NCBI GenBank assembly: GCA_025890175.1
Contig: JANPYM010000001.1
Location: 833,187 to 897,186 of the forward strand
DNA from: Ciborinia camelliae
Lineage: Eukaryota; Ascomycota; Leotiomycetes; Helotiales; Sclerotiniaceae
Length of the DNA stretch: 64,000 nt
Reading direction: 5' to 3'
Under the pieces are notes generated by a model, which saw nothing but the letters and a program-made list of their open reading frames with translations, made no database searches and was not told the DNA's origin. Positions 20,860 to 32,380 of this stretch are shown here, one piece after another. Each line of letters opens with the position of its first letter. Positions within the stretch are counted from its first letter, which is position 1. Both the position numbers and the translations under genes were made by a program.

Positions 20860-22527
20860 ATGTCGACCGTTCTTCCACCCCCAAGCAAAAGGCAGAGGAC
20901 TGATGCTTTAGAGAGAGCAAGAACACAGCAAGACATTGAGGAAATACCTAGTGACGCTGGAAGTGTTCGGATACAATTCTATGACGAAACTACAGGTCTT
21001 CCTATCGGCAATGGCCCAGTTCTCGTACCTGTCGCACATGCAGATCCCAAAAACTTGGAGCTTTTGCTGAACACTCTCCTAGGACATGTAAGTCTACGTT
21101 ACAACATAGATGATGCGCATTTTGAAAACTAATCACTGGTCAAGGACTCATCCGAACACATCCCATACCGCTTTACCTTAAATGTTCGAGATAAAAAATC
21201 TTCAGAGAATATCACCACCGCATACCCAACAAACATTTACAAAACTTTAATAACACCAGGACTAATAAGTACGGAAGAGGTCCAGAACATTTCAGCAGCA
21301 CCACAAGCAGTATTCAGAGTTCAGGCAGTTTCGAGATGTGCTTCTACGATACCTGGTCATGGCGAGGCTATTCTGGCTACCCAATTTTCCCCAAGGTCTT
21401 CCTCGAGGATGGTTAGTGGCAGTGGAGATAACACTGCGCGGATATGGGATTGTGATACAGGAACTCCGGTACATACATTAAAGGGACATACAAGTTGGGT
21501 TTTGGCTGTTAGTTGGTCGCCAGATGAGTCTAAAATTGCGACCGGAAGTATGGATAATACTGTTAGGATGTGGGATCCTAAGACTGGAAAGCAACTAGGC
21601 AACCCGATGAAGGGCCACACAAAATGGGTTACGAGTCTGGCTTGGGAACCGTATCATGTTCAGAAACCTGGAGAGCCTAGACTGGCTTCAGCCTCTAAAG
21701 ATGCTACCGTTAGGATATGGTCAACTAATCAACAGAGAATCGAATTGGTTCTAAGTGGACATAAAGGCTCAGTATCATGTGTCAAATGGGGAGGAACTGG
21801 ATTCATATATACTGCATCTCATGACAAAACCGTCAAAGTATGGAACGCCAAAGACGGAACTCTCGCTCACTCTCTGAATGCTCACGCGCATTGGGTCAAC
21901 CATCTCGCACTATCTACAGACTTTGTCATGCGAACAGCCTATCATGACCACACTGGCAAGATCCCCGCAACCGACGAAGAAAAGCTCAAGAAAGCCAACG
22001 AACGTTTCCTCAAAGCCTCCACAATTCAAGGCGAAATCGTGGAACGCCTCGTCTCAGCCAGCGATGACTTCACCATGTATCTCTGGGAACCCGCCAAACA
22101 AACAAAACCCGTAGCACGAATGTTGGGCCATCAAAAACAAGTCAATCATGTGACATTCTCACCCGATGGACTACTCATCGCATCCTCTGGTTTTGACAAT
22201 CATACCAAACTTTGGAGTGCTCGCGATGGAAAATTCATAAATACATTGAGAGGTCATGTAGCTCCCGTGTATCAGTGTGCTTTTAGTCCCGATTCGAGAC
22301 TATTGGTGACGGGTAGTAAAGATACCACGCTCAAAGTATGGGATATGAGGACGCATAAGTTAGCCGAAGGTATGTATAACCCCTATCCATTTTATCAGAA
22401 TAATATTGACATAATCATAGATTTGCCGGGTCATAAAGATGAAGTGTATGCTGTAGACTGGAGCCCGGATGGGCAGAAAGTGGGAAGTGGTGGGAAAGAC
22501 AAAGCTGTCCGCATTTGGCGGCATTAG
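20860..22527 (+). CDS. RSA4: Ribosome assembly WD40 protein NLE1/Rsa4 (Notchless homologue)
   Basis: Three exons: 20860-21087, 21145-22369, 22421-22527; 519 aa, close to yeast Rsa4 (515). The N-terminal NLE/ubiquitin-like domain (VRIQFYDETTGLPIGNGPV, then LELLLNTLLGH joined to DSSEHIPYRF) is the part bound by the MIDAS domain of the AAA ATPase Rea1/Mdn1. About eight WD40 repeats follow (for example SGSGDNTARIWDCDTG, SMDNTVRMWDPKTG, GSKDTTLKVWDMRTHK) and the protein ends GGKDKAVRIWRH. The protein works in the nucleus on pre-60S particle maturation. The second intron (22370-22420, GTATGT...CATAG) is 51 bp, lacks a stop and can be read through in frame, adding 17 residues; the conserved D-LPGHKDEVYAVDWSPDG junction shows it is removed. 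Confidence 0.93.
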
Positions 22528-23045
22528 AAGATGCGCAGGAACAGGGCTCAAATTTAGAGAATGCGGTCCTATTCTTATCTCGCTCTTGCTTCGAATGATT
22601 GTCAATCATCTCGATGAATTTACATCAACTTCATACGATAGTGAAGTATCCTTTACAGACTTTAAAAGGCCGTTTTTAAGGTGTTTCAAGAAGTGGGTGA
22701 AGAGCTAAACGGTCTTTTGTGCGAATGCTCGCATTATTATGTTTAAATGAAAATAGTCAACAGCATTGTAATTAATGAATCTTTGGGCTTACAAGTCAGA
22801 GGGTCAAGATTTGGAAATAGCATTGCCTCCCCACTAGAGCTTTTATAATGAAGATTTTGTTAAATTAGGCCATGGTCTGTACGCTTATCAAGTGACTGAT
22901 TTCCACGAAAGCATTCTTTCGCTGCAGTTCTATTCAGCTTTCTAATGATAATTCATATATATTTGGGCCGACCTATCTACATAATTTATATCCCTGGAAT
23001 CATAAATATACAATATTTCCCATTTTCTAGGCAGTCTGTTACTTA
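22528..23045. other. Convergent intergenic between NLE1/RSA4 and thiolase
   Basis: 518 bp between two 3' ends. AT-rich with no ORF of note; it should hold both 3' UTRs and polyadenylation sites. Confidence 0.5.
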
Positions 23046-24308
23046 TTACTCCCTGACAAATAATCCCGCCATCCCCATGCCCGTCCCAATACACATGCTG
23101 ACAACTCCCACCTGTTCCCCTCTCCTGCCCAATTCCGCCAACAAACCCGCCACCATCCTCGCTCCCGTAGCACCCAGCGGATGTCCCAACGCAATTGCAC
23201 CTCCATTGGGATTAACATTCCCCTTCTCATATGCACCCATTAAGCCCAATTCCCTCACACAGTAAATTGCCTGACTCGCAAACGCCTCATTAATTTCCCA
23301 TACATTTACCTCTCCTTTTTGAATACCCGTCTGCTCCATCAGCTGTGGAATTGCAAGCGCGGGCCCAATCCCCATTTCATCCGGTCTACATCCTGCTATT
23401 GCCGTACCGGCCCATTTCCCTATAATGGAAGAAGATAGCCCCAGAGAGTTGGCAGTACTACGACGCATCATCAATGTAGCCGCCGCACCATCCGAAATCT
23501 GCGACGAGTTCCCCGCAGTCGACGTACCATCTTCCTGAAACGCAGGTTTTAACTTCCGCATACCCTCAATCGTTGCACCTTTTCTGATCCCATCATCTTT
23601 CGTAACAGTAACTTCCTTAGGTTCTCCTACTTTTACCCCTCCTTTTCCTGTCTCCTGCCACATTGTAGTAACGGGTACGATTTCCGCGTCAAACCATCCT
23701 TTCTCTTGTGCCTCTGCCGCTCTACGATGGCTCTCCACCGCCAACGCATCCTGTTCTTCCCTGCCAACTCCATATCTACTAGCTACATTTTCACTTGTAA
23801 TTCCCATTGGCATGATGCAATCCCTCGTATCTCTCTCCGCGTCTTTGAGCTCCGGCCATAAATTCACTGGAATAGCTTTCGATCCATAATTCCTCGTCAT
23901 GCTTTCCATCCCCCCTCCAACTCCTATATTAATTCCGCCCATCGCAATAGAATTCGCTATATTGGTAATGGCCTGTAACCCCGAGCTACACGCGCGATTG
24001 GTTGTGTAGAAGGAAGTTCGTGTGTCGTAACCCGCATGGTTCATAGCCATGCGTCCCGCTTTAGATCCTCCGAGTTCAGATAACACGACGCCAATGGATA
24101 CATCGTCGATGAGGGCAGGGTCTAGGGAAGGATTGGCAGAGAGGGTGGCTTTGAGGACGGTGTGGAGGAGTTGTTCGGGATAGGCGGAGGAAAGTTGACC
24201 TTTGTAGGAGCGGGTTATGGGAGTGCGGAGGGAGGAGAGGATTACGATGTCTGAGGGGTCTTTCTTGAGGATCTGGGAGAGCCCTCTGCGGAGAGGTCCA
24301 GTTGACAT
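23046..24308 (-). CDS. 3-ketoacyl-CoA thiolase (acetyl-CoA C-acyltransferase)
   Basis: Intronless, 420 aa from the ATG at 24308; the open frame extends 22 codons further up only through a TTG. The enzyme cleaves 3-ketoacyl-CoA with CoA in beta-oxidation. Catalytic signatures are complete: nucleophile Cys107 in TTNRACSSGLQ, NEAFA, GGAIALGHPLGATGAR with the active-site His, and the second Cys in SMCIGTGMG near the C terminus. The N terminus (MSTGPLRRGLSQILKKDPSD) lacks a clear PTS2 nonapeptide of the RLx5HL type, and the end FVRE is not a PTS1. Location is therefore uncertain: it may be cytosolic, a non-PTS2 paralogue, or imported by piggy-backing. Fungi usually have several thiolases, so I give no symbol. 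Confidence 0.92.
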   Translation of the reverse strand: MSTGPLRRGLSQILKKDPSDIVILSSLRTPITRSYKGQLSSAYPEQLLHTVLKATLSANPSLDPALIDDVSIGVVLSELGGSKAGRMAMNHAGYDTRTSFYTTNRACSSGLQAITNIANSIAMGGINIGVGGGMESMTRNYGSKAIPVNLWPELKDAERDTRDCIMPMGITSENVASRYGVGREEQDALAVESHRRAAEAQEKGWFDAEIVPVTTMWQETGKGGVKVGEPKEVTVTKDDGIRKGATIEGMRKLKPAFQEDGTSTAGNSSQISDGAAATLMMRRSTANSLGLSSSIIGKWAGTAIAGCRPDEMGIGPALAIPQLMEQTGIQKGEVNVWEINEAFASQAIYCVRELGLMGAYEKGNVNPNGGAIALGHPLGATGARMVAGLLAELGRRGEQVGVVSMCIGTGMGMAGLFVRE

Positions 24309-25495
24309 TCTAGCTGGCGGATTGTAGGGGGAGTGTGATGGAGGGGTAGTTGTTTGTTGTCGATTTGATATCAATTAGACCGTCCCCTATTTGAATTATA
24401 CACAACTAGTATGCTAAATGTTGAGAGAAAAAGATATAAATGAAGAGAGATGAATAACTTACAACAAAACTTACCCCATTGATTACAGTCCCTAGGTAAT
24501 ATATTTCTGGGAAGAAAAACTTCGGCATCGACATCAGCTTATAGACATGTAGTATGTATGCGGAGAGGGAAATCTGTCAATCATAGCCGAGCAGCCGCAT
24601 AAGAACTTATCCGAAGGTTGGTTATCAAACTTCCAAGAGTAAAATAGTTAGCTCCTCCAGCTTACGGCACTGTATAATAATACTACAGTATTCGAATATC
24701 AAACTGTTTCGAAGGCTTCAGTAAAACATCAATCTTTAACAGGAAACCTTCAATGACTTAAAAGCTCAAGCCGGGGGTGTGTCTGACATTTCAGCACTGA
24801 GCCACCAATAAATACTACATGATGTCGTATTTTTGAGGATGCAAGTTGCAACAGACGGGGAAAATTAAACGTGGTATATTCCTCGTGAATAGAACCATTG
24901 GCGGAATTTACGAAATTGAGATTCAAGGTTACCGGTAGGTAATAAGTACTGTAGGTACCTACCTAGGTAGGTAAATCCAAAGCAGAAAGGGAGGATACCG
25001 TACCGGTACCGGATCGTCGGTGGGTCGGAGGTCATAAAATTATGCCCTATGATTGGATGGTCTAGGTTGGTTTTACAGTAAACCCGTTCATTTTTGTTTA
25101 CGTACGTGTACCTCAAGTTACCTACATTTCTTGAATACCTGGGTACCTACCTAGGTAGGTGATAAATATTTTTAACCCAATCAACACTTTAGGAATATGG
25201 GTCTAAATCCTTTACCGGTTTGGTTATGATTGCGGGAAAAAAGGAACGATTAACCACTTATTGCTATGCTAGCACTGCTCCGTGGTATTTGAATGTAAGT
25301 ATACATGGAATATATAAGACACAGAGTAGTCTCCGACATAATATCATACAATCGTACCTGCACTCTCTCCTCCCAAAATAAAAACACAAATATAGGAAAA
25401 GAGAACTCATGCAGCCAGGCAAGCTTTCCCCTATCCCAAGCACAACGCTAATCGTAATCACGCCATCCCCACAACCTCTATCCTTCCTATGCTTC
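24309..25495. other. Intergenic with TACCTAGGTA motifs
   Basis: No gene. It has palindromic runs of the CTACCTAGGTAGGT type at 24955-24975 and 25143-25162. The left part should hold the thiolase promoter, the right part the 3' flank of the BYS1-domain gene. Confidence 0.45.
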
Positions 25496-26163
25496 CTATG
25501 CTTCGAACCCAATTTCTCTCTTGCTGCTGAACAAAGATGTTGGCTCACACAAATCTAACCACATGTTTCCAGTGGTTAATGGACAGGCACGAGTAGCAGC
25601 TTGATCAGGAGTATTATATGCATCCTTGCATAGCGCACCTGAGGCACACCGTAACTTGTTGCAAGTTCCTGATCCACTACCAGTGCCCGTAGGACTCACT
25701 TTGACGTTATCGTTCATGAAAGGGGTTCCAACCAATCCACTTCCGGAACCATCCAAATCACTGAGATCCCAGTAAAGAGCAGAGTATTGGCCAGTTACCC
25801 AGGTATATTCAAATTGAAGAATCGGAGGTGTGGTTTGCCAGTCGGAGGTTTTGGCAATCTTTACTGCTGTGCCTTGGCCATCGGTATCCCAAGGGAGGTT
25901 AAGTATGCTGCTAGCTCCGTTGCCAGCCGGTATGCGCCAGGGGCTTGCATTGGAATCGGTAGAACAAGCTCCATTGCTACCGGCATTACAGCCTCCGTTG
26001 TTTGACTTGTAAATGTATACATCTTCAGAGCACCTAGGAGTCGTGTTAGCAAGTCTCTAATGATATTCAAGGTAAAATACACTGACCAATTGTTGATGGT
26101 AAGCGAAGCAGATGCCGTCGAGGCAAATACAGCGAGAGCTGAAAAAGCATAGGAGTAGTGCAT
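25496..26163 (-). CDS. Secreted BYS1-domain (thaumatin-like fold) protein
   Basis: Two exons, 26163-26087 and 26033-25496, around a 53-bp intron; 204 aa. Residues 1-20 form a signal peptide (MHYSYAFSALAVFASTASAS). The mature part resembles the Blastomyces yeast-phase-specific BYS1 family: an early VYIYKSNNGGC strand, ILQFEYTWVTGQYSALYWDLSDLDG in the middle, and a Cys-rich C-terminal part with CNKLRCASGALCKDAYNTPD followed by the late TRACPL and LDLCEP. The many cysteines suggest disulfides in an extracellular protein. Members are secreted small proteins in ascomycetes, often of unknown role and sometimes linked to host contact. The TGG codon at the splice junction and the closed frame support the model. 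Family assignment is by eye. Confidence 0.75.
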
Positions 26164-29100
26164 TTTTGCAATATGTGTATGGATTTTGAAGAAGAAAATG
26201 AATGTGAGTAGTACTAGGCCTGAAAATAAGGAACGAATGTAGGTAGTACTAGGTCTGAAAATGAGAATGGCGATAAACTATAGAGCTTTCAAAAGACCAA
26301 GAAAACTAGATATGCAGAAACATTATATATGGCGATGCAAGAAAAACATCTCCAGGTGGGGAACTTCCAGAATATATAAATAGGGGTGATTAGATTATAC
26401 GAATGTTTCGGTTCAATATCGGTGAGCGCAGCGAATCCGGCATTGAAGTCGAAATACTCGTATAATCAATCTAATGAAGCACTGGCAGAAAATCAAACCG
26501 CGAGGATTTTGCGAACAATTTTCCATGTATGCTTGGCATGGTGGCTCAATGATATGGAGTAGTGAGGAAAATTGTGCGCTCCTGAATAAAGGAGGCGTGA
26601 TCCTGCTAAACATGGGTTTGACGTAGAGCGGCTCCCTGAACGTGTTTCGCGTGCCGTTGATGTAAGTTTGACACTCTCGAATTTTACTGGTATTATTTCA
26701 AAGGATGAGGATTATGTTCCTGGAGAAATCACATTAGTTTCCTGGGGTTTGTATCTCCTTTTGGACATAAATGTGACATCAGCTGACATGAAAATTGGCC
26801 GAGGGCTGAGAATTGTTTCTTGAATTGAGATCCTGATCAGATTGTCGAGAATTTTGAGAGTCAAATTGGCAGACTTACTTATTTCTGTCAAAGTAATTAT
26901 ATTTTACTGGGGTAAAGCCACTTCCGTACTTGCCATGTGTAGATAAAATTTATCTCCGATCCTAGTCAAGTTTGACGGGCGTCTTGATTCAGCCTCAAAT
27001 GCCTTCGTTCTTCAAGAGAAACGGAAAGAATGGACATTGATAATTTCAGGTTGGTTTGATTCTTCCGTGAATGAAAAGAGTATTTACAGCCACACAAACC
27101 CTTTGCCCGGCGGAAATTGCCTGCTCGAAGCCCTTGGTCAGAAGTTCATATACTTGGACTGCTGTCCACGATAGTATTAGGGCTGAGAAGGACAGGCAAG
27201 GGTACATGACTATGTCCTAGATTCTTTTTCGCGATAATGATACCTGTCACAGGCAAGAATGATGCCTTCCCAAGCACGCGTTCCTCAACTAGAAGGTTGC
27301 GGAGTTTCAAATCATTCATCATTGAAAATCTCTTGAATTTTTTGGAATGGCCCCTGATATTCTCGTGAAAATGATCCACCATGTATCGAAAGTTCGAAAG
27401 TGTGCCGTCGTCGCTTATTATCTTCATTGCTTTCCCTTGCAGGCTACCACGGATATTAAGTTTTCCAATGATTCCGTAATGCCTAGCGGTTTCTTGGGGG
27501 GGGGGGGGGGGGGCGGTAAATGNNNNNNNNNNGGGGGGGGCGGTAAATGTGTTGCAGGCGTCCAGTTTGGTAAAGAAAGGTCTGACTTTTGAGAATGCAC
27601 ATGGAGACCGGCTAGCCTAAACGATCAAGATTGCCAGCGTGTTTTAACTTGGAATTCACGAGGTCTTTGTAGACATCACTTGATGTCAATGAATGATTAG
27701 GCTGAGGGACAATGCTCTGTCCGTCTCGCACAAGATTTGGCATTGCATGGGTTTTATCTCAAGGCACCGAGGACAATGCCATTCCTGTTGCCAAGACGTC
27801 GCAGAGATGATTCTCTGGTCCAGCTTGCTGGACGAAGATGTCCAGAGCCTAGGTGAGTACAGGACACACTTCGGAATTACAGAATTCAAATACGGAATTG
27901 TTAATAAGGCGTGTGAACATATCTTTCAATTTTTGCTAGCAATAGTAGTATAGTAGATTCATCACTTGATGTTATACTAAAAGAGCCAGGCACGTGAACA
28001 AGTCTTTGGGCTCAGTGCGTGTCCGCCAAAGAATAACACCACTTGTATGGCTGCGATCATTTCCTACGCCATCCATATGCGTGTCCACCAAGGCTTTTCT
28101 AAAGCAGATGGTGAAGAGCATGCCATCTCTGGAGTGTATTCGTGACATTAAGATCTCCTTAATCAATCGGCAGATATGTTAGAATTGACTGGCTGAGTGG
28201 TTGACCGGCTTCGAGGGGATCGAGTCGGAGCTCATCCTTAGCAAGTGGCGAGTATTGTTTAAAAAAAAGGTGTTGTCCCTTTTTTATGATTGGCGAACAG
28301 CTCCCGAGTATGCGAGAAGTGCATCATTATTGATTTGCAGAATTCTTGTCCGGCATAACATCAACCTAAACGTCATATGTAAGAGATAATATTGATGTTG
28401 CTTGAGCGTGCCTAGGGCGTAGGTACCACCGCTATGCCATTTTATACATTTTCCGAATACGATATAGTAAACCCGGGCCCATTTCAAGCAGCCAATGACA
28501 TACTCCATTCAAACCCAGATCTCACATGGGATGAAATGGCAATGGCAGTAGGATAGGATAGGTACTGGTAGTCGCTCTTGAGTCTTGACTTGCCCGATGT
28601 ACGTACAACACGTCGACACTTCCAAATAATAGGTAAGTACCTAGGTAGGTAATGTAATGATGATATATCAATATCGGTATGAATTATGTAGTATTGTGAG
28701 ATTTGACCATGGCCATAGACAGATACAAGTTGACTAGGTACTAGGTAGGTAGGCAGGTCGGTCGGTAGGTAAGCAGGTCGTCATATTTATTTGATCTTGT
28801 TGCATTGATTTCGCAGTGTGTTGAATATATACTCCCCATACCTAAATTGATCTATAAACCTAATAATAATTGAGATGGAGATTGGAATACAACCTTGGAA
28901 ATAATTTATGGGACCCGGGAACCGGCTATAGGTTACGGGAATAAACCTCACCCGCTTTTTCCCGTCGACTTTTGATTTGAATAAAATAACCTCTGATTGG
29001 CCAATTTGGTGGGGTAAGCGACTTTGTCGGTATTTCGGTTCAAAAGCAGTTTCGCCTTCCTTCTCCACAAGTTCTTTAATGTAATTGCCAACTTCGTTTG

Positions 29101-29247
29101 CATTTGTCTTAATCCGTTGATATTTCGATATCTCAAGCAAGGGCTATATCTTACCATTGATATATACGAGATTGTAATAATACTCAACTACCTTTCGAAC
29201 GTACTCAAGTCGTCAGTCAATTGATTCTGATATTCTAACTCCTCACT
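26164..29247. other. 3.1-kb intergenic region with second assembly gap
   Basis: No gene I can support. Short ORFs at 27146-27427, 27686-27889 and 27972-28182 have no recognisable domain. The region contains the second N gap (27523-27532) with duplicated flanks, and TACCTAGGTAGGT-type runs at about 28632-28775. The last few hundred bases should be the SDHB promoter and 5' UTR. Confidence 0.4.
27506..27549. other. Assembly gap with duplicated flanking sequence
   Basis: The 17-nt string GGGGGGGGCGGTAAATG occurs at 27506-27522 and again at 27533-27549, on each side of ten N. This looks like two contig ends that overlap but were not merged because of the poly-G run. The true sequence probably has one copy and no gap. 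Confidence 0.85.
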
Positions 29248-30194
29248 ATGGCATCTCTCCGCACCAGTGCCCGCAGTGCACGCGCGATATTCGCCGCCTC
29301 ACGACCGGCTTTCAGAACCCAGATTCGTACTATGGCATCAGTGGATAGTCCTACAGTTTCTCCATCTCGCCCTGTCGAACCTGCTTCCAAAACATCTACC
29401 GTCAAGGAACCCTCCGCCGATTCCCAGTCTTTGATCAAGACATTCAACATTTACCGATGGAATCCAGATGAGCCAACCAGCAAGCCCCGCATGCAATCAT
29501 ATACTTTGGATCTCAACAAGACTGGACCCATGATGTTAGATGCGCTTATTAGAATTAAGAACGAGATCGACCCTACTCTTACATTTCGAAGATCTTGCAG
29601 AGAGGGTATCTGCGGTAGCTGTGCAATGAACATTGATGGGGTAAACACATTGGCTTGTTTGTGTATGTCGATCACCCATTTGGCATTAAAAAGATATATT
29701 CACTGACTACTTGTCCTATAGGCCGCATTCCCAGGGACGCTAAGCACGAAACGAAGATCTACCCACTACCCCACACCTATGTCGTCAAGGATATTGTTCC
29801 TGATCTGACACAATTTTATAAGCAATACAAGTCGATTAAGCCATACCTTCAGCACACCGACCCAGCACCAGAAGGAAAGGAATACTTGCAGACTAAGGAG
29901 GAACGTAAGAAGCTTGATGGACTTTATGAGTGCATTCTCTGCGCATGCTGTTCGACATCTTGCCCCTCCTACTGGTGGAATAGTGAAGAGTACTTGGGGC
30001 CAGCTATTTTGTTGCAAAGTTACAGGTGGCTTGCGGATTCCCGTGACCAGAAGAAGGAAGAGCGTAAGGCGGCTTTGGACAACAGCATGAGTTTGTACAG
30101 ATGTCACACAATTCTTAATTGCTCGAGAACATGTCCGAAGGGATTGAATCCTGGTTTGGCAATTGCGGAGATCAAGAAGGAAATGGCCTTTTAA
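29248..30194 (+). CDS. SDHB: Succinate dehydrogenase iron-sulfur subunit, mitochondrial (complex II)
   Basis: Two exons, 29248-29662 and 29722-30194 (intron 59 bp), 295 aa. The subunit carries electrons from the flavoprotein SDHA to ubiquinone in the mitochondrial inner membrane. The N terminus is an Arg/Ser/Ala-rich presequence (about residues 1-29). The 2Fe-2S ligands are Cys117, 122, 125 and 137 in [22 protein letters not shown]; the 4Fe-4S and 3Fe-4S clusters use [16 protein letters not shown] (209-224) and [14 protein letters not shown] (266-279). Residues Pro220, Asn225 and His267 correspond to B. cinerea P225, N230 and H272, positions where changes give resistance to SDHI fungicides; all three are wild type here. 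The intron splits Cys139. Complete and intact. Confidence 0.97.
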
Positions 30195-31840
30195 GGAACC
30201 CATGGCAAGATGATATCAATTTGGGGATATTATGAGACAACCTTTAAGCAATTGGTTGTGGTGTTTGGGGCGGTTACTGCTAATGCGGTTTGTATTGATA
30301 TGGAGATTATTAGCAACATGAATATCAGCGACTTTGAATCTCAGTCTTTCAGATGTCAAGGGAGTGATTGAGAAGGCAACTTTTTAAATCTGCATTGGCT
30401 CTGATGATATTACCGGCAATACAAAGTTGTGATTCGTGGTTGAATATATTGGATTTGCGTCGTATGTTATAATCACTGGTATAATCCAACTTTTAACTTT
30501 ACTGTCCCGTAAACATATGCCTCAAACTATTAAACTAGTATCGGCGAAGATGTGGGTCTGGTAGAGTTTTTGAACTGCCCTCGAGAGATCGGACATTAAG
30601 AGGCTTTACATGGCAAGTAGTCTGAGAGCTCTTCCGAATCGTTCTTGAAAAGCCAGACATTTAAAAGCTGTGTAAGGCAAATGTCTCTGATATGGTCTTT
30701 GCTCATCCATTTCTTTCCTATTGAGATAAGGAACATTACGCCCCTGACAAATCTAATAATTACCTTCCGGTTCTTCACAAATGTTGACACATGCCGAAGA
30801 CCATACCGAATATTGAAAATACAAAGTCAGAGAGGGGTAATCTATATTGGGTAGTAGGTTTTTTGTGTGGACATGTTTTGGAAAAGGTAAAAGGGAAGAG
30901 GAAGCTGGAAATTCATAATGCATGATGAATGGTTTCACTTTCCTTCTCTCGGCCGTTCATTACCAGTGATTGCATACTGAATGGACGGGCTCCGAAGCTT
31001 CGCAATTGTGTTGCAGCCCCCGAAGAGACAAAATCCTGTCTGGAGTAATAGCGAGCAGATTGAAAAAGCCAATGTGCGCTTTTCTATGTTTACACAATAT
31101 GTTTCGATGTACGCTGGGGTGGAGACTTCCATTAGTATTGGAACCTATATATCTCTTAACTTACTTCTCCTAAATTGGAGGCTTGATCAATTCAAGTTGA
31201 GGAAAAGAGTCGACGTCTTGCAAATAGTGTCATCGCAACGCATTTGGGTTAAATTGTGATATGAAGCACCATATATTGACTGCTAAGCTAAACTTACTAG
31301 ATCCATAGGTTCCTACATATGTAGCACCAAATTCCAAAAACTCGAATATCAGAAACCCTTTTGAAGATATCAATACTGAAGGACAAAAAAATTGACCAAA
31401 AAAAAGAAAATCTGGTTGGGTAGAAAAGTATAACCATCTCATGTTCCCTGGTCAAGGCAATCAATCTACTTCAATCGACTGACCTTATATCAAACTCGGA
31501 AAAGACTGGGGACTCGTAACATGACATAACGCAAAGTAAAAATGCTTGCAATTCGACCTCCCAGGCGGACTTCCCAAGCCAAGACAGAACTTCCTTATCT
31601 CGAAACTCCAGATATCATGATATCTGGTTATAGAATGCCTTAATCGTCTTGCTTGGGCGACACTTCATCACTAAGTAGCGGCTGGGGTTGAGGATTCATG
31701 GCCTTGGAGCTTCTGTAATCAGTTCGTTTACACCTGGAAGTCCTTACACGCCTGATCAATCCTAGCTGACATAGCAGAAGTGGTAAACAGTTTATATTCG
31801 ATAGTAGGTACGTGGCAACTCCGGTTTCTTGCTCTGACCT

Positions 31841-32380
31841 TCAAAGACCGCACCTCTTCGCCAACTTTCGAGTCCAGAAGTCTGAATTTATGACGCCAAG
31901 GAAACAACCCCTCCTTGAATATCTCAACATTACGCCGAAGTTGTCAGTAATATCTCCACAGAGCATCATAGAGTTATGCAGCTTTTCTAGTGAGATCGAA
32001 GGGGATGGGAACAAAAAGATAGAAGCGAATCTATGTCCACGATAACTATCAAGGTCAAGTTTCCAGCTTGCTGGAAACTTCGTACCGTCGATGCATAGTT
32101 GTATACTTGGAGAGATTTCAAAATAGACACATTGTTTCGTGAAACCATGCCGTATCTTCGAATGCTTCTTCCCAGGCAAAGTAGAAGGGGTGATTACCTC
32201 CATATTATATCGCCAATCGGTGTACATTATCAAAATTACGACTCCAAAGAGTATATGGTTCGTAATAAAAGCCCACACGGTTCTGGCTGTCGATCCAACT
32301 CCAGTCGAGGTAAGGGGTATCAATATCGAAGTTGGACCAAGTCCGTGGGGATGCGTCATTTGTGCCAAATGCTCAGACAT
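31841..32380 (-). CDS. Hypothetical protein, possibly broken, one hydrophobic segment
   Basis: 179-aa open frame with a hydrophobic stretch FITNHILFGVVILIMYT (about residues 38-54) and a long hydrophilic rest. No family recognised. Immediately upstream, in another frame, is a short ORF with GRMPKGIGTSVRNLC, so the gene may be longer with an intron, or frameshifted. The length is somewhat unusual for chance in this AT-rich region, but nothing else supports it. Confidence 0.22.
   Translation of the reverse strand: MSEHLAQMTHPHGLGPTSILIPLTSTGVGSTARTVWAFITNHILFGVVILIMYTDWRYNMEVITPSTLPGKKHSKIRHGFTKQCVYFEISPSIQLCIDGTKFPASWKLDLDSYRGHRFASIFLFPSPSISLEKLHNSMMLCGDITDNFGVMLRYSRRGCFLGVINSDFWTRKLAKRCGL

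Noticed and set aside
27347..27592. Glycine-rich ORF crossing the second gap
   Set aside because: Same cause: poly-G and N, with duplicated contig ends.
27686..28182. Zinc-finger-like fragment (CPRCLEIKPMQCQILC)
   Set aside because: Spacing fits no known finger and the surrounding frame is short; likely chance.
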